DNA from: an uncultured Peptococcaceae bacterium
GTDB lineage: Bacteria > Bacillota > Peptococcia > Peptococcales > Peptococcaceae
Direction: 5' to 3'
Assembly: GCA_945949655.1 (NCBI GenBank)
Contig: CAMFFG010000011.1
Coordinates: 1 to 12,171, forward strand
DNA: 12,171 nucleotides
A program made the translations under genes and the position numbers. Shown in pieces: positions 1 through 8,530 of the stretch. The notes beneath the pieces were generated by a model, which did no database searches, was not told where the DNA came from, and saw nothing but the letters and a program-made list of their open reading frames with translations. Numbering within the stretch: the stretch's first letter is position 1; the number at the start of each line of letters is the position of its first letter.

Positions 1-388
1 AACCCAGAGATTTTGCTAAGATATTTTTAATACCTGCCAGTTCAACAACCGCACGTACTGCACCGCCAGCGATAACCCCGGTACCTTCTGCAGCTGGTCT
101 CAGCATAACGCGACCTGCGCCGAAACGACCAACGATTTCATGTGGGATTGTACCGTTTACTACAGGTACTTCAATCAGATTTTTCTTTGCATCTTCGATG
201 CCTTTACGGATTGCTTCCGGTACTTCGTTTGCTTTCCCCATACCAACACCAACAATACCGTTTTCGTTACCAACAACAACCAGAGCACTGAAGCTCATAC
301 GGCGACCACCTTTTACAGTTTTCGCTACACGGTTGATCTGGACAACTTTTTCTTTTAATTCATAGTTGTTAGCATCTATTCTTGCCAA
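1..388 (-). CDS. rpsE: 30S ribosomal protein S5, 3' end cut by window edge
   Basis: Small-subunit protein S5 helps form the mRNA entry region and affects decoding accuracy. The visible 129 residues cover the double-stranded-RNA-binding-like N-terminal domain ([15 protein letters not shown]) and most of the C-terminal domain ([19 protein letters not shown]); about 37 residues are lost off the left edge. I place the start at a TTG (388-386), giving MARIDANN, because AAGGAGG (403-397) lies 8 bases upstream. The same frame can be opened at an ATG at 409 ([12 protein letters not shown]), but those extra residues are the translated Shine-Dalgarno region and that ATG has no good site of its own. It follows rplR closely and is the last spc gene visible. 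Identity is certain; the start choice is likely. Confidence 0.95.
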   Translation of the reverse strand, partial: MARIDANNYELKEKVVQINRVAKTVKGGRRMSFSALVVVGNENGIVGVGMGKANEVPEAIRKGIEDAKKNLIEVPVVNGTIPHEIVGRFGAGRVMLRPAAEGTGVIAGGAVRAVVELAGIKNILAKSLG

Positions 389-396
389 TACCTTTC

Positions 397-403
397 CCTC
401 CTT
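397..403 (-). promoter_or_regulatory. Shine-Dalgarno site deciding the rpsE TTG start
   Basis: AAGGAGG lies 8 bases upstream of the TTG at 388-386. It falls inside the longer ATG-initiated frame, so it argues that the seven extra N-terminal residues (MAKEGKV) are not translated as part of S5. Confidence 0.7.
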
Positions 404-412
404 CGCCATTGA

Positions 413-766
413 TTAGAAGTCAAGACCGGCCTCTCTAGCTCCTTCTGCCAGAGCTTTGATACGACCATGATACAGGTTGCCACCCCGGTCAAACACAACT
501 TTATCTATGCCTTTTTCCAGTGCTTTTTTCGCTACAGCTGCGCCTACTGCCTTTGCAGCATCGCTCTTGGTACCGTCTACTTTTACTTCCAGTGTGGAAG
601 CGGATACCAGTGTATTGCCTACAGTATCATCAATGATCTGTGCGTAAATATGCTGTGTACTTCTGAATACTGCTAAACGTGGTCTTTCGGCTGTCCCTTT
701 GATTTTATTTCTTGTTCTCCAGTGTTTTTTCTGACGAATCGCTTTTCTAGGGGTTTGCTTAATCAC
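413..766 (-). CDS. rplR: 50S ribosomal protein L18
   Basis: L18 binds 5S rRNA together with L5 and helps anchor it in the central protuberance of the large subunit. The 117 residues match the usual length. They show a basic N-terminus ([18 protein letters not shown]), the core [20 protein letters not shown], and the conserved C-terminal stretch [22 protein letters not shown] is recognisable in the last 30 residues. The start codon is GTG (766-764) with AAAGGAG nine bases upstream. The gap to rplF is about 50 bases and holds a small inverted repeat; rpsE follows almost immediately. Stop is TAA. Confidence 0.97.
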   Translation of the reverse strand: MIKQTPRKAIRQKKHWRTRNKIKGTAERPRLAVFRSTQHIYAQIIDDTVGNTLVSASTLEVKVDGTKSDAAKAVGAAVAKKALEKGIDKVVFDRGGNLYHGRIKALAEGAREAGLDF

Positions 767-817
767 GTTATTTCACTCCTTTCATTGGAGCTGGCCCTCT
801 ACCTAGAGGAACGGCTA

Positions 818-1354
818 TTATTTACCGCCAGATTTACCAGCTTTCAATTTCACAACTTCGCCTGCATAACGGATCCCTTTTCCTTTGTAAGGTTCTGGTT
901 CCCGTACAGCGCGGATATTTGCTGCCAGGCTGCCAACTTTTTCTTTATCAATACCCTTTACTACGATCTGGGTTGGAGCTGGAACTTCAATTTCCATTCC
1001 ATCTTCCGGTTCAAATTCAACAGGATGAGAGTAACCAACCTGCAGAACCAGTTTTTTGCCCTGCATCTGTGCTCTGTAACCTACACCAACCAGTTCCAGG
1101 CTTTTGCTGTAACCCTGTGTTACACCGATTACCATGTTATTTAACAGAGTACGGGTCAGACCCCACAGTGCGTTTTTGCTTTCATCTGGACAAATAACTT
1201 TTACCTGGCCGTTTTCCTGTTCCAGGATCATATCAGGATGTAATTGTTTTTCTAACTGACCTTTTGGCCCTTTTACAGTTACATGATTACCTTCAGCGAT
1301 TGTCACTTCTACACCGTCAACAATGCTAATAGGAAGTTTACCAATTCGGGACAT
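818..1354 (-). CDS. rplF: 50S ribosomal protein L6
   Basis: L6 sits at the base of the L7/L12 stalk near the sarcin-ricin loop and contacts the factor-binding site. The 178-residue product has the expected length and starts MSRIGKLPI. It consists of two duplicated RNA-binding folds, roughly residues 1-80 and 81-178. The family signature [16 protein letters not shown] is present near the C-terminus, followed by a lysine-rich tail. The ATG start is preceded by AGGAGGT with a 6-base spacer. It lies between rpsH and rplR in standard spc order; stop is TAA. Confidence 0.97.
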   Translation of the reverse strand: MSRIGKLPISIVDGVEVTIAEGNHVTVKGPKGQLEKQLHPDMILEQENGQVKVICPDESKNALWGLTRTLLNNMVIGVTQGYSKSLELVGVGYRAQMQGKKLVLQVGYSHPVEFEPEDGMEIEVPAPTQIVVKGIDKEKVGSLAANIRAVREPEPYKGKGIRYAGEVVKLKAGKSGGK

Positions 1355-1387
1355 TTTTGCACCTCCTAAACTACCAGTTTATTGATC

Positions 1388-1786
1388 TTACCATACGTAG
1401 CAGATAACTTCGCCGCCTAAGCCAAGCTTACGTGCCTCTTTATCTGTCATAATTCCTTTAGATGTGGAGATGATTGCAATCCCCAGACCACCTAATACTT
1501 TAGGAATTTCGTCTTTTTTGCAATATACTTTCAGACCTGGTTTGCTAATACGTTTCAGGCCGGAAATAACCTTTTCACGATTAGGACCATATTTCAAGTA
1601 TACACGAATGATACCCTGTTTGCCATCTTCAACCTGCTCATAATCTTTAATGAAACCTTCATTTTTCAGGATTTCAGCTAAAGCAGCTTTGGTTTTGGAA
1701 GCAGGAATTTCTACTTTCTCGTGCATAACCATATTTGCATTACGAATTCTTGTTAAAAAATCTGCAATTGGATCTGTCATTACCAT
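1388..1786 (-). CDS. rpsH: 30S ribosomal protein S8
   Basis: S8 is a primary 16S rRNA-binding protein of the central domain. In E. coli it also represses the spc operon by binding a site near rplE; I did not identify such a site here. The 132 residues begin [19 protein letters not shown] and end with the conserved [20 protein letters not shown] region and CYVW. I keep the first ATG (1786-1784), because AAGGGGGT lies about 8 bases upstream while the second ATG two codons on would be too far. That site deviates from AAGGAGGT by one base. Stop is TAA. Confidence 0.97.
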   Translation of the reverse strand: MVMTDPIADFLTRIRNANMVMHEKVEIPASKTKAALAEILKNEGFIKDYEQVEDGKQGIIRVYLKYGPNREKVISGLKRISKPGLKVYCKKDEIPKVLGGLGIAIISTSKGIMTDKEARKLGLGGEVICYVW

Positions 1787-1816
1787 TTACAGCGACCCCC
1801 TTCCATACATTAGGTT

Positions 1817-1996
1817 TTACCAACTGGATTTCGTTACACCAGGTAGTTGGCCTTTATAAGCTAATTCACGGAAACATACTCTGCAAAGACCGAATTTACG
1901 CATATATGCATGTGGACGTCCGCAAACTTTACATCTATTTACTTCTCTTACCTTGTATTTTGGCGCTTTGCGCACCTTCATGGATGTTTTTGCCAC
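1817..1996 (-). CDS. rpsN: 30S ribosomal protein S14, zinc-binding short (type Z) form
   Basis: S14 binds 16S rRNA in the head of the small subunit. This 59-residue product starts at GTG (1996-1994) with AGGAGGT six bases upstream and ends at TAA (1819-1817). It begins [20 protein letters not shown] and ends GVTKSSW. Four cysteines at residues 22, 25, 38 and 41 (CKVC...CRVC) form the zinc site of the short S14 class; GRPHAY and RKFGLC are also typical. It is about two residues shorter than the common 61 because the basic segment after the N-terminus is compact. It occupies the expected place between rplE and rpsH. Confidence 0.95.
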   Translation of the reverse strand: MAKTSMKVRKAPKYKVREVNRCKVCGRPHAYMRKFGLCRVCFRELAYKGQLPGVTKSSW

Positions 1997-2015
1997 AGGA
2001 TTACCTCCTAATCAA

Positions 2016-2555
2016 TTAACTTGCGAATGGCATACCCAAAAGTTTCAGCAGAGCTCTGCCTTCTTCATCTGTTTTTGCAGTTGTTGCAAAAACGATTTCC
2101 ATACCTCTGAGTTTATCAATTTTATCGTATTCAATTTCAGGGAAAATCAGCTGTTCTTTTAAGCCCAGGCTGTAGTTTCCTCTACCATCGAAGGATTTTG
2201 GAGAAACACCTCTGAAATCACGAACACGTGGCAGTGCTACGCTCAGCAGTCTGTCAACGAACTCATACATACGGTCGCCACGCAGAGTTACTTTTACGCC
2301 TACCGGCATACCTTCTCTTAATTTGAAACTTGCGATAGATTTTTTTGCTCTGGTTACAACCGGTTTCTGACCAGTAATCAGAGTTAAGTCGTTCAGTGCC
2401 GCATCCAGAGCTTTCGGATTCTGTACTGCTTCGCCCAGACCGATATTGATTACCACTTTATCCAGCTTTGGAATAGCCATCACATTTGTATATTTGAACT
2501 GTTCCTGTAAGCCAGGTACTACTTCATTCAGATATTTATCTTTTAATCTAGCCAT
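2016..2555 (-). CDS. rplE: 50S ribosomal protein L5
   Basis: L5 binds 5S rRNA and forms part of the intersubunit bridge with S13 and P-site tRNA contacts. The 179 residues match the family length and begin [20 protein letters not shown]. Conserved blocks include [14 protein letters not shown], the [20 protein letters not shown] segment around residues 59-78, RVRDFRGV, and FPEIEYDKI near residue 145. The ATG start is preceded by AAGGAGG at about 10 bases. It ends 19 bases before the rpsN start, consistent with co-translation in the operon. Stop is TAA. Confidence 0.97.
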   Translation of the reverse strand: MARLKDKYLNEVVPGLQEQFKYTNVMAIPKLDKVVINIGLGEAVQNPKALDAALNDLTLITGQKPVVTRAKKSIASFKLREGMPVGVKVTLRGDRMYEFVDRLLSVALPRVRDFRGVSPKSFDGRGNYSLGLKEQLIFPEIEYDKIDKLRGMEIVFATTAKTDEEGRALLKLLGMPFAS

Positions 2556-2589
2556 TTCAATATAGCCTCCTTTCCATCAAGACTATCGA

Positions 2590-2904
2590 TTAAAGTGCCT
2601 TGCCACATTTACGGCAAACACGAATTTTTTTACCATTCTCGATGGTGTGCGCTACTCTTACGCCTTTTTTGCAGGTGCTGCAGTAAGGCATTACGTTGGA
2701 CACATGAATAGCTGCTTCTTTTTCAATAATACCACCCTGTGGCATTTTCTGTGTTGGTTTTGTGTGACGTTTTACGACGGCAACACCTTCCACAACAACT
2801 TTTTCCTGGCTCGGAATGACCTGAATCACTTTGCCAGTTTTGCCTTTATCTTTACCAGCGATTACGATTACTTCATCGCCTTTTCTAACGTTCATTTTTG
2901 CCAC
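2590..2904 (-). CDS. rplX: 50S ribosomal protein L24 with C-terminal CxxC pair
   Basis: L24 is an assembly-initiating protein that binds the 5' end of 23S rRNA and lies near the exit tunnel. From a GTG start (2904-2902) the protein has 104 residues, with an N-terminal KOW-type motif ([20 protein letters not shown]). The C-terminal region carries C75, C78, C97 and C100 (CSTC...CRKC), a probable zinc ribbon seen in many but not all L24 proteins. A longer frame opens at a TTG at 2919, but GGAGGTG (2917-2911) lies 6 bases before the GTG, so the longer version would translate its own ribosome-binding site. Stop is TAA. Confidence 0.96.
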   Translation of the reverse strand: MAKMNVRKGDEVIVIAGKDKGKTGKVIQVIPSQEKVVVEGVAVVKRHTKPTQKMPQGGIIEKEAAIHVSNVMPYCSTCKKGVRVAHTIENGKKIRVCRKCGKAL

Positions 2905-2910
2905 TATATT

Positions 2911-2917
2911 CACCTCC
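2911..2917 (-). promoter_or_regulatory. Shine-Dalgarno site deciding the rplX GTG start
   Basis: GGAGGTG with a 6-base spacer to the GTG at 2904. It lies inside the upstream TTG-initiated extension, which is therefore unlikely to be real. Confidence 0.75.
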
Positions 2918-2928
2918 AAGGCTACGGC

Positions 2929-3297
2929 TTACAGCACTTCAGGAGCCAGAGATACGATTTTCATGAAATCTTTATCACGCAGTTCTCTAGCCACTGGCCC
3001 AAAGATACGGGTTCCTTTTGGACTTTTATCATCTTTAATGATAACAGCTGCATTTTCACTAAAGCGGATGTAAGAACCATCAGCTCTGCGAACAGATTCT
3101 TTTGTTCTAACCACTACTGCTTTTACGACATCACCTTTCTTGACAACGCCACCAGGTGTTGCTTCTTTAACAGCAGCAATAATGATATCACCTACGGATG
3201 CATAACGGCGTCCTGTACCGCCCAGTACACGGATGCACAGTAATTCTTTTGCACCGGTATTGTCCCCGACTTTCAGTCTGGTTTCTTGTTGAATCAT
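2929..3297 (-). CDS. rplN: 50S ribosomal protein L14
   Basis: L14 lies at the subunit interface, contacting 16S rRNA helix 14 and the silencing-factor site. The 122-residue product has exactly the family length. It begins [20 protein letters not shown] and contains the signature [20 protein letters not shown], the basic [15 protein letters not shown] segment, and the C-terminal [13 protein letters not shown]. The ATG start has a full AAGGAGGT eight bases upstream. It is the first gene of the spc set; only 50 bases with no visible terminator separate it from rpsQ, so the S10 and spc sets look co-transcribed. Stop is TAA. Confidence 0.98.
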   Translation of the reverse strand: MIQQETRLKVGDNTGAKELLCIRVLGGTGRRYASVGDIIIAAVKEATPGGVVKKGDVVKAVVVRTKESVRRADGSYIRFSENAAVIIKDDKSPKGTRIFGPVARELRDKDFMKIVSLAPEVL

Positions 3298-3347
3298 CTC
3301 AGGTTACCTCCTTCCGGCAACATCTCGTTGTGAAAAAACTACACAAC

Positions 3348-3608
3348 TTAAACGATTGTAGCCTTTTCAGTAATTTCAACAACACGCCATCTTTTATCTT
3401 TACTCAGTGGACGTGTTTCCATAATTTTTACTTTATCTCCTACTTTGCAGGCATTTTCTTCGTCATGCGCTTTATATTTTTTCGTCATGGCAGTGATTTT
3501 GCCGTACAGAGGATGACGGAAATGGCTTTCGACAGAAACTGTGACAGTTTTGTCCATTTTATCGCTTACAACTACGCCGTAGCGAACTTTACGATTTCCT
3601 CTTTCCAC
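3348..3608 (-). CDS. rpsQ: 30S ribosomal protein S17
   Basis: S17 is a primary binder of 16S rRNA in the body of the small subunit with an OB-type fold. The 86 residues show [19 protein letters not shown], the family motif HPLYGKI, and the [19 protein letters not shown] segment, followed by [12 protein letters not shown]. The start codon is GTG (3608-3606), with AGGAGGT 6 bases upstream. It follows rpmC by 22 bases. Stop is TAA. Confidence 0.97.
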   Translation of the reverse strand: MERGNRKVRYGVVVSDKMDKTVTVSVESHFRHPLYGKITAMTKKYKAHDEENACKVGDKVKIMETRPLSKDKRWRVVEITEKATIV

Positions 3609-3630
3609 GTTGTAACCTCCTCACTTGAGC

Positions 3631-3831
3631 CTAGGCCTGTTCTTTAATTTCACGTTCCCGCAAGATTGTTTTTGCTTTCGCAATATCCTTACGGATTTCT
3701 TTAATCTTCATCGGATTTTCTAACTGGCCAGTAGCCATCTGGAAACGCAAATTGAACAGTTCTTCCTTGAGATCTACAACCTTCTTTTCCAGTTCAGCTG
3801 TGCTTAAGTCTCTCAGTACATTAACCTTCAT
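3631..3831 (-). CDS. rpmC: 50S ribosomal protein L29
   Basis: L29 is a small helical protein beside the exit tunnel, near the docking site of trigger factor and SRP. The 66 residues are the expected size and predict two long helices: [20 protein letters not shown] and a second one containing the family motif [13 protein letters not shown]...[10 protein letters not shown]. The ATG start lies inside the end of rplP (11-base overlap), with a weak AAGGCGGT site formed by the last rplP codons, suggesting translational coupling. It ends in TAG, one of two ribosomal genes here that use amber as a true stop. Confidence 0.96.
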   Translation of the reverse strand: MKVNVLRDLSTAELEKKVVDLKEELFNLRFQMATGQLENPMKIKEIRKDIAKAKTILREREIKEQA

Positions 3832-4249
3832 TTACGTCACCGCCTTCTTTTTTCACGAATTTGCATTTAATAGGCAATTTGTGCATTGCTAAACGCAGTG
3901 CTTCTCTGGCTACTTCTTCCGGAACGCCAGCCAGTTCAAACATCACTCTACCTGGTTTTACAACTGCAACCCAGTAATCTGGAGCACCTTTCCCGGAACC
4001 CATACGTACTTCAGCAGGTTTTGCTGTTACAGGATGATCTGGGAAGATTTTAATCCAAACTTTACCACCACGTTTGATGTAACGTGTCATTGCAATACGG
4101 GCAGCTTCAATCTGGCGACTTGTAATCCATGCACCTTCCAGTGCCTGCAAACCGTATTCACCGTATGTTACTTCTGTACCTTTGTGTGCTTCGCCTTTCA
4201 GACTGGCACGATGTGGTCTACGCCATTTTACTCTCTTTGGCACCAACAT
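3821..4249 (-). CDS. rplP: 50S ribosomal protein L16
   Basis: L16 organises the A-site region of 23S rRNA and contacts the tRNA elbow. The 142 residues start [19 protein letters not shown]. They contain the typical blocks [20 protein letters not shown], the [20 protein letters not shown] stretch around residues 68-87, and [16 protein letters not shown]. The ATG is two bases after the rpsC stop, and its AAGGAGG site is formed by the final rpsC codons. The end overlaps rpmC by 11 bases, so rpsC-rplP-rpmC look translationally coupled. Stop is TAA. Confidence 0.97.
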   Translation of the reverse strand: MLVPKRVKWRRPHRASLKGEAHKGTEVTYGEYGLQALEGAWITSRQIEAARIAMTRYIKRGGKVWIKIFPDHPVTAKPAEVRMGSGKGAPDYWVAVVKPGRVMFELAGVPEEVAREALRLAMHKLPIKCKFVKKEGGDVNEG

Positions 4250-4251
4250 GA

Positions 4252-4917
4252 TTAGTTGCCTCCTTCCTTCGCTTGAGCATTTTTCGCTTCAGGAAGAACT
4301 TCCCCTTTGTAGATCCAAACTTTTACGCCGATTTTACCATAAGTTGTATCTGCTTCTGCAAAACCGTAATCAATGTCGGCACGCAGTGTGTGCAGAGGTA
4401 CTTTGCCTTCGCTGTACCATTCTGTACGAGCGATATCAGCACCAGCTAAACGACCGGAGATAGCAATCTTGATACCTTCCGCACCGGATTTCAGCGCACG
4501 GCCAACAGCCTGTTTCATTGCTCTGCGGAATGCCACACGTCTTACCAGCTGTGCAGCGGTAGCTTCAGCAACCAGCTGTGCATTTGCTTCTGGTCTTTTT
4601 ACTTCCTGGATATTGATGTTTACCTGTTTGCCAGTCATGGCTTCCAGTTCTTTACGCAGTTTTTCGATTTCGGAACCTTTTGCACCGATTACGATACCAG
4701 GTTTTGCTGTATGAATTGTCACTCTCAGTTTGGTATTACCAGTTCTTTCAGTGATAATTTCAGAAACGCCGCTTTCGAATAATTTTGCTTTAACAAATTT
4801 ACGGACCTTCAGATCTTCATGGAGGAGTTCTACATAATTCTTATCAGCATACCATCTAGCGTCCCAGTCTTTAATGACGCCGATACGCATTCCTTTAGGA
4901 CTTACCTTTTGACCCAC
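4252..4917 (-). CDS. rpsC: 30S ribosomal protein S3
   Basis: S3 lines the mRNA entry tunnel and takes part in helicase activity at that site. The 221 residues begin [21 protein letters not shown] type II KH domain follows, with its GxxG loop as GAKG at residues 78-81. The C-terminal domain carries [20 protein letters not shown] and the conserved [20 protein letters not shown] segment. The start codon is GTG (4917-4915), preceded by AAGGAGG. It lies 14 bases after rplV and 2 bases before rplP. Stop is TAA. Confidence 0.98.
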   Translation of the reverse strand: MGQKVSPKGMRIGVIKDWDARWYADKNYVELLHEDLKVRKFVKAKLFESGVSEIITERTGNTKLRVTIHTAKPGIVIGAKGSEIEKLRKELEAMTGKQVNINIQEVKRPEANAQLVAEATAAQLVRRVAFRRAMKQAVGRALKSGAEGIKIAISGRLAGADIARTEWYSEGKVPLHTLRADIDYGFAEADTTYGKIGVKVWIYKGEVLPEAKNAQAKEGGN

Positions 4918-4931
4918 TGAGTGATCCCTCC

Positions 4932-5264
4932 TTATCTTTCGCTAACCATTACTGTAATATGGCTTGTTCTTTTACGGATACCATCCGCTCTGCCCATTGC
5001 TCTAGGTTTGAATCTTTTTAAAGAAGCTCCCTGATCAACATAAGCGGTGCTGACATACAGATTATCAACATTCATGTTGTAGTTGTGCTCAGCATTTGCC
5101 ACTGCAGATTTCAGTACCTTTTCTACTAACGCAGCACCTTTATGAGGTGTGAATTTTAAAATCGCATATGCTTCTCCAACGCTTTTGCCGCGGATCAGGT
5201 CAACCACCTGGCGTGCTTTTCTTGGAGAAATTCTAACGAATTTAGCGACAGCTTTCGCTTCCAT
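4932..5264 (-). CDS. rplV: 50S ribosomal protein L22
   Basis: L22 contacts all domains of 23S rRNA and its beta hairpin lines the peptide exit tunnel; hairpin changes are known to cause macrolide resistance. The 110 residues show [20 protein letters not shown], then [13 protein letters not shown], and the hairpin region [20 protein letters not shown] around residues 79-98. I see no deletion or duplication in the hairpin. The ATG start has the slightly unusual site AGGGGGT. Stop is TAA. Confidence 0.97.
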   Translation of the reverse strand: MEAKAVAKFVRISPRKARQVVDLIRGKSVGEAYAILKFTPHKGAALVEKVLKSAVANAEHNYNMNVDNLYVSTAYVDQGASLKRFKPRAMGRADGIRKRTSHITVMVSER

Positions 5265-5286
5265 TGCGAAACCCCCTCTCTTATTT

Positions 5287-5571
5287 CTACTTCAAGGAAG
5301 TCGACCGTTCGGTGTGGTCACCGTGGCCTTTAAAAGTACGTGTTGGCGCAAATTCGCCCAGTTTATGACCTACCATATCTTCAGTTACATAAACAGGCAC
5401 ATGTTTACGACCATCATGAACAGCAATTGTATGACCAATGAATTCCGGGAAAATTGTAGAACTACGGGACCAGGTTTTGATGACTTTTTTGTCACCAGAT
5501 TCATTCATGGCCACGATTCTGTTGTACAATTTTTCTTCAACATATGGTCCTTTTTTCAATGATCTACTCAT
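5287..5571 (-). CDS. rpsS: 30S ribosomal protein S19
   Basis: S19 forms part of the small-subunit head, with S13, and contacts A-site tRNA. The 94 residues start [15 protein letters not shown]. They contain [20 protein letters not shown] and the C-terminal signature [17 protein letters not shown]. The ATG has GGGAGG about 11 bases upstream. The gene ends in TAG followed one codon later by an in-frame TAA (TAG AAA TAA), a backup arrangement. It shows that UAG is used as a genuine stop in this genome. Confidence 0.97.
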   Translation of the reverse strand: MSRSLKKGPYVEEKLYNRIVAMNESGDKKVIKTWSRSSTIFPEFIGHTIAVHDGRKHVPVYVTEDMVGHKLGEFAPTRTFKGHGDHTERSTSLK

Positions 5572-5602
5572 GAGGATATTTGCCTCCCTTCGCGCAAGTT
5601 AA

Positions 5603-6433
5603 TTATTTCTTGCGTGATTTAACAATATATTTGTCATTTACATTATTTTTCTTACGGGTGTTACCGCCATGTGCAGATTTACCCCATGGGCTAACTGGGC
5701 ACTTACGGCCTACTGGAGCGCGACCTTCCCCACCACCATGCGGATGGTCATTCGGGTTCATTACAGAACCGCGTACGGTAGGTCTTACACCCATCCAACG
5801 GGTACGACCAGCTTTACCAATGTTGATGATTTCGTGTTCCAGATTGCCTACCTGACCGATGGTAGCGCGGCATCTTCCCAGAACCAGTCTCATTTCACCA
5901 GATGGCAGTCTCAGGGTAGCATATTTGCCTTCTTTCGCCATCAGCTGTGCAGATGCACCAGCTGCACGACATAACTGAGCGCCTTTTTCCGGTTTTAATT
6001 CTACATTGTGTATAATAGTACCAACTGGAATGTTGTCGATTGGTAAGCAGTTACCAACTTTAATATCGGATTCCGGACCAGATACGATCACATCCCCAAC
6101 TTTTAAGCCGTTTGGTGCGATGATATATCTTTTTTCACCGTCAACATAATTCAACAGTGCAATACGTGCGGAACGGTTTGGATCGTATTCAATCGTAGCA
6201 ACTCTGGCTGGAATATTGTCTTTATTACGTTTAAAGTCAATTACCCGGTACTGTCTTTTGTGACCGCCGCCATGATGACGAACAGTGATGCAACCATGTG
6301 CATTTCTACCAGCTTTTTTCTTCATAGGAGCCAGTAAGGATTTTTCTGGTTTGCTTGCTGTAATTTCATCAAATGCAGAAACAGTCATCTGACGTCTACC
6401 AGGAGAAGTAGGCTTAAAACTTTTTACTGCCAT
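5603..6433 (-). CDS. rplB: 50S ribosomal protein L2
   Basis: L2 is one of the most conserved large-subunit proteins; it supports subunit joining and the peptidyl-transferase centre. The 276 residues match the family length. Visible features are [20 protein letters not shown] around residues 42-61, an OB-type core, an SH3-like second domain, and the family signature [17 protein letters not shown]. The first histidine of HPHGGGEG is near residue 230, corresponding to the functionally important His229 of E. coli L2. The tail ends [14 protein letters not shown]. The ATG is preceded by AAGGAGG. Stop is TAA. Confidence 0.98.
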   Translation of the reverse strand: MAVKSFKPTSPGRRQMTVSAFDEITASKPEKSLLAPMKKKAGRNAHGCITVRHHGGGHKRQYRVIDFKRNKDNIPARVATIEYDPNRSARIALLNYVDGEKRYIIAPNGLKVGDVIVSGPESDIKVGNCLPIDNIPVGTIIHNVELKPEKGAQLCRAAGASAQLMAKEGKYATLRLPSGEMRLVLGRCRATIGQVGNLEHEIINIGKAGRTRWMGVRPTVRGSVMNPNDHPHGGGEGRAPVGRKCPVSPWGKSAHGGNTRKKNNVNDKYIVKSRKK

Positions 6434-6474
6434 TGCAGTTCCCTCCTTCTGGATTATATCAATATGATTTCAGA

Positions 6475-6759
6475 TTACATACCTTCAAAAATTTCAATGC
6501 TGTCGCCTTCAGCTAACTGAACAATGGCTTTCTTGTAATCAGAAGTTTTGCCTTCATAACGGCCCATACGTTTCACTTTACCTTTTACGCGTACAGTGTT
6601 TACATCAACAACTTTTACTTTGAAGATTTCTTCAACAGCTTTTTTGATTTCAATTTTATTTGCGCTCAGAGCAACTCTGAAAACGTATTTGTTGTGTTCC
6701 ATTAAGGAAACAGATTTTTCTGTTACGACAGGCTTGATAATGATATCACGTGCTTCCAT
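6475..6759 (-). CDS. rplW: 50S ribosomal protein L23
   Basis: L23 sits at the exit-tunnel mouth and is the main docking site for trigger factor and SRP. The 94 residues start [20 protein letters not shown]. They contain the [20 protein letters not shown] segment, then [14 protein letters not shown] and a basic patch ([18 protein letters not shown]). The ATG shares one base with the rplD stop (TAATG), so translation is probably coupled. Stop is TAA. Confidence 0.97.
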   Translation of the reverse strand: MEARDIIIKPVVTEKSVSLMEHNKYVFRVALSANKIEIKKAVEEIFKVKVVDVNTVRVKGKVKRMGRYEGKTSDYKKAIVQLAEGDSIEIFEGM

Positions 6760-7382
6760 TATGCCAGCACCTCCTCAACCTTAGCGATTGCATCTTTGGT
6801 GATGATCAGTTTGTTGTGTGCTAACACATCATATACATTAATGGATGCTGCAGCAACCGGTGTAACCCCTTCGATATTGCGAGCAGATTTCATTACATTT
6901 TCATCTACTTCAGCGGTAACAACTAATGCTTTTGCATCAACATTTAATGCGTTCAGAACCTTAACCATTTCTTTTGTTTTTGGCTGGTCAAAATTCAGTG
7001 TATCTAATACGATAATATCGTTTTCTGCAACTTTGCTGGAAAGTACAGATTTCAGAGCAAGACGTCTTTTCTTTTTTGGAATGGAATAGCTATATTCTCT
7101 TGGTTTTGGCCCGAAGATAATAGCACCGCCACGCCACAGTGGAGAGCGGGATGTACCAACTCTGGCACGACCTGTCCCTTTCTGTCTCCATGGTTTGCGG
7201 CCACCGCCTCTCACTTCACCTCTGGATTTTGTGCAGTGAGTGCCCTGGCGCCAGCTAGCCATCTGCATAACAACAGCTTCATGTACAACGCTTTCATTTG
7301 GTTCAATGCCGAACACTGCATCATTCAGTTCGATTTCACCAACCTGATTGCCTTCTACATTTAATAAAGCTACTTTTGGCAT
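6759..7382 (-). CDS. rplD: 50S ribosomal protein L4
   Basis: L4 has a globular domain on the ribosome surface and an extended loop lining the exit tunnel. In E. coli it also represses the S10 operon; nothing here shows that this holds for this organism. From the ATG at 7382-7380 the protein has 207 residues and starts [20 protein letters not shown]. The tunnel loop is the basic region with [18 protein letters not shown] and SPLWRGG. A longer frame opens at a GTG at 7409 (MSQERRKLQ extra). AAAGGAGG (7399-7392), nine bases before the ATG, falls within that extension, so I prefer the ATG. Stop TAA overlaps the rplW start by one base. Confidence 0.97.
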   Translation of the reverse strand: MPKVALLNVEGNQVGEIELNDAVFGIEPNESVVHEAVVMQMASWRQGTHCTKSRGEVRGGGRKPWRQKGTGRARVGTSRSPLWRGGAIIFGPKPREYSYSIPKKKRRLALKSVLSSKVAENDIIVLDTLNFDQPKTKEMVKVLNALNVDAKALVVTAEVDENVMKSARNIEGVTPVAAASINVYDVLAHNKLIITKDAIAKVEEVLA

Positions 7383-7391
7383 TTGTAGTTT

Positions 7392-7399
7392 CCTCCTTT
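7392..7399 (-). promoter_or_regulatory. Shine-Dalgarno site deciding the rplD ATG start
   Basis: AAAGGAGG with a 9-base spacer to the ATG at 7382. It lies within the GTG-initiated extension starting at 7409, which is therefore probably not translated. Confidence 0.75.
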
Positions 7400-7412
7400 C
7401 TTGCGACACTAA

Positions 7413-8039
7413 TTATTTCGCTCTTACAGCACTTTTAATAGTAATCATAGATTTGTTAGCACCCGGTACAGAACCTTTTACTAACAGCAGATTGCGTTCA
7501 GCGTCCACTTTTACTACCTGCAGATTCTGAACCGTGATTTTCAGGCCACCCATACGGCCCGGCAGTTGACGGCCTTTGAATACGTGGTTTGGACCCAGCG
7601 CACCCAGGGAACCGGAACGGCGATGGTATTTAGAACCATGGCCCATAGGCCCTCTGGACTGACCGCAACGTTTGATGCTACCCTGGAACCCTTTACCTTT
7701 GCTGATCCCGGTTGCATCAATAATATCGCCAGCTTCAAAAATGTCAGCTTTGATTACCTGACCTAACTGATATTCCGCAGCGTTGTCTACGCGGAATTCT
7801 CTTAAATATCTCATTGGTTTTGCCTGTGCTTTTGCAAAGTGACCTTTCTGCGGTTTGTTTGCACGCACTTCTTTGATTTCATCAAAACCTAACTGAATAG
7901 CTTCATAGCCATCATGATCATTTGTTTTTGTCTGGATGACTGTGCAAGGACCTGCTTCAATGACAGTTACAGGGATTGCTTTACCTTCTGGAGAAAAGAT
8001 CTGAGTCATACCAATTTTCTTACCTAAAATAGCTTTCAT
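7413..8039 (-). CDS. rplC: 50S ribosomal protein L3
   Basis: L3 is an early assembly protein whose long loop reaches the peptidyl-transferase centre. The 208 residues start [20 protein letters not shown]. They contain the central-loop region [20 protein letters not shown], then [20 protein letters not shown] and [10 protein letters not shown], the last including the glutamine that is methylated by PrmB in enterobacteria. The ATG has AGGAGGT upstream in a 29-base gap after rpsJ. Stop is TAA. Confidence 0.98.
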   Translation of the reverse strand: MKAILGKKIGMTQIFSPEGKAIPVTVIEAGPCTVIQTKTNDHDGYEAIQLGFDEIKEVRANKPQKGHFAKAQAKPMRYLREFRVDNAAEYQLGQVIKADIFEAGDIIDATGISKGKGFQGSIKRCGQSRGPMGHGSKYHRRSGSLGALGPNHVFKGRQLPGRMGGLKITVQNLQVVKVDAERNLLLVKGSVPGANKSMITIKSAVRAK

Positions 8040-8068
8040 TTTGCCACCTCCTTAAGCTTAGCAAACGA

Positions 8069-8377
8069 TTATAATTTGATTTCGATTTCAACGCCGGATG
8101 GTAAATCCAAACGCATCAGAGCTTCAACCGTTTTCTGATTGTGATCAAAGATGTCAATCAGACGTTTATGTGTTCTCATTTCGAACTGTTCACGGGAGTC
8201 TTTGTTTACATGAGGAGATCTCAAAATTGTAAACACATTTTTTTCGGTCGGCAGTGGAACCGGACCGGAAACTTTGGCTCCTGTTTTTTTCGCTGTTTCA
8301 ACGATTTTCTGTGCAGACTGATCTAATAATTTATGATCGAATGCTTTTAAACGAATTCTGATTTTCTGTTTTGCCAT
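8069..8377 (-). CDS. rpsJ: 30S ribosomal protein S10 (NusE)
   Basis: S10 is part of the small-subunit head and, as NusE, a partner of NusB and NusG in transcription antitermination. The 102 residues match the family exactly. They start [20 protein letters not shown], contain the loop [20 protein letters not shown], and continue through [12 protein letters not shown]. The ATG has AAGGAGG seven bases upstream. It is the first gene of the S10 transcription unit and is preceded by a GC-rich leader and candidate promoters rather than by tuf or another str gene. Stop is TAA. Confidence 0.98.
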   Translation of the reverse strand: MAKQKIRIRLKAFDHKLLDQSAQKIVETAKKTGAKVSGPVPLPTEKNVFTILRSPHVNKDSREQFEMRTHKRLIDIFDHNQKTVEALMRLDLPSGVEIEIKL

Positions 8378-8495
8378 GTTTTTCCCTCCTTCGCGCCCGA
8401 TTAACGGACATTCTCCACGGAAATTACCTAGAACACGGGGTCTGGCGTGTCGCCGCGTCTAGCAACCTTCCGCTTCATCGCCTGTCTTACGCAAC
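8378..8495 (-). promoter_or_regulatory. Structured 5' leader of the S10 operon
   Basis: The roughly 118 bases between the proximal promoter's expected start point and the rpsJ ATG are GC-rich in their middle and stand out from the AT-rich DNA upstream. On the transcribed strand CTAGACGCGG (8462-8453) pairs with CCGTGT-T-CTAG (8438-8428), giving a 10-bp stem with one bulged T and a 14-base loop. A competing hairpin GGCG-ACA-CGCC (8454-8444) uses the same bases. A small CCG/CGG hairpin lies just before the ribosome-binding site. No T-tract follows the main stem, so it is not an ordinary terminator. A cis-regulatory role, such as binding of a ribosomal protein, is inference. Confidence 0.5.
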
Positions 8496-8501
8496 TCCTA
8501 A

Positions 8502-8530
8502 ATATTATCATACACAAAATGCATTTGCAA
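8502..8530 (-). promoter_or_regulatory. Proximal promoter of the S10 operon
   Basis: On the minus strand TTGCAA (8530-8525) and TAATAT (8507-8502) are separated by 17 bases, with TGA just before the -10 box as in extended -10 promoters. GATAAT, overlapping the -10, is a second reading with a 15-base spacer. An A-tract (CGTAAAAAAAGC) lies just upstream. The same TATGATA-type extended -10 is seen upstream of prfA. Expected start of transcription is near 8496. Confidence 0.55.

Noticed and set aside
800..813. Inverted repeat CCTCTACCTAGAGG between rplF and rplR
   Set aside because: The arms are short with almost no loop and no T-tract. It may be a weak hairpin but does not support a terminator or operator call.
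2647..3243. Long plus-strand frame of 198 codons
   Set aside because: It lies opposite rplX and rplN, which are certain genes with Shine-Dalgarno sites. The plus-strand product has a cysteine- and phenylalanine-rich composition typical of an antisense shadow.
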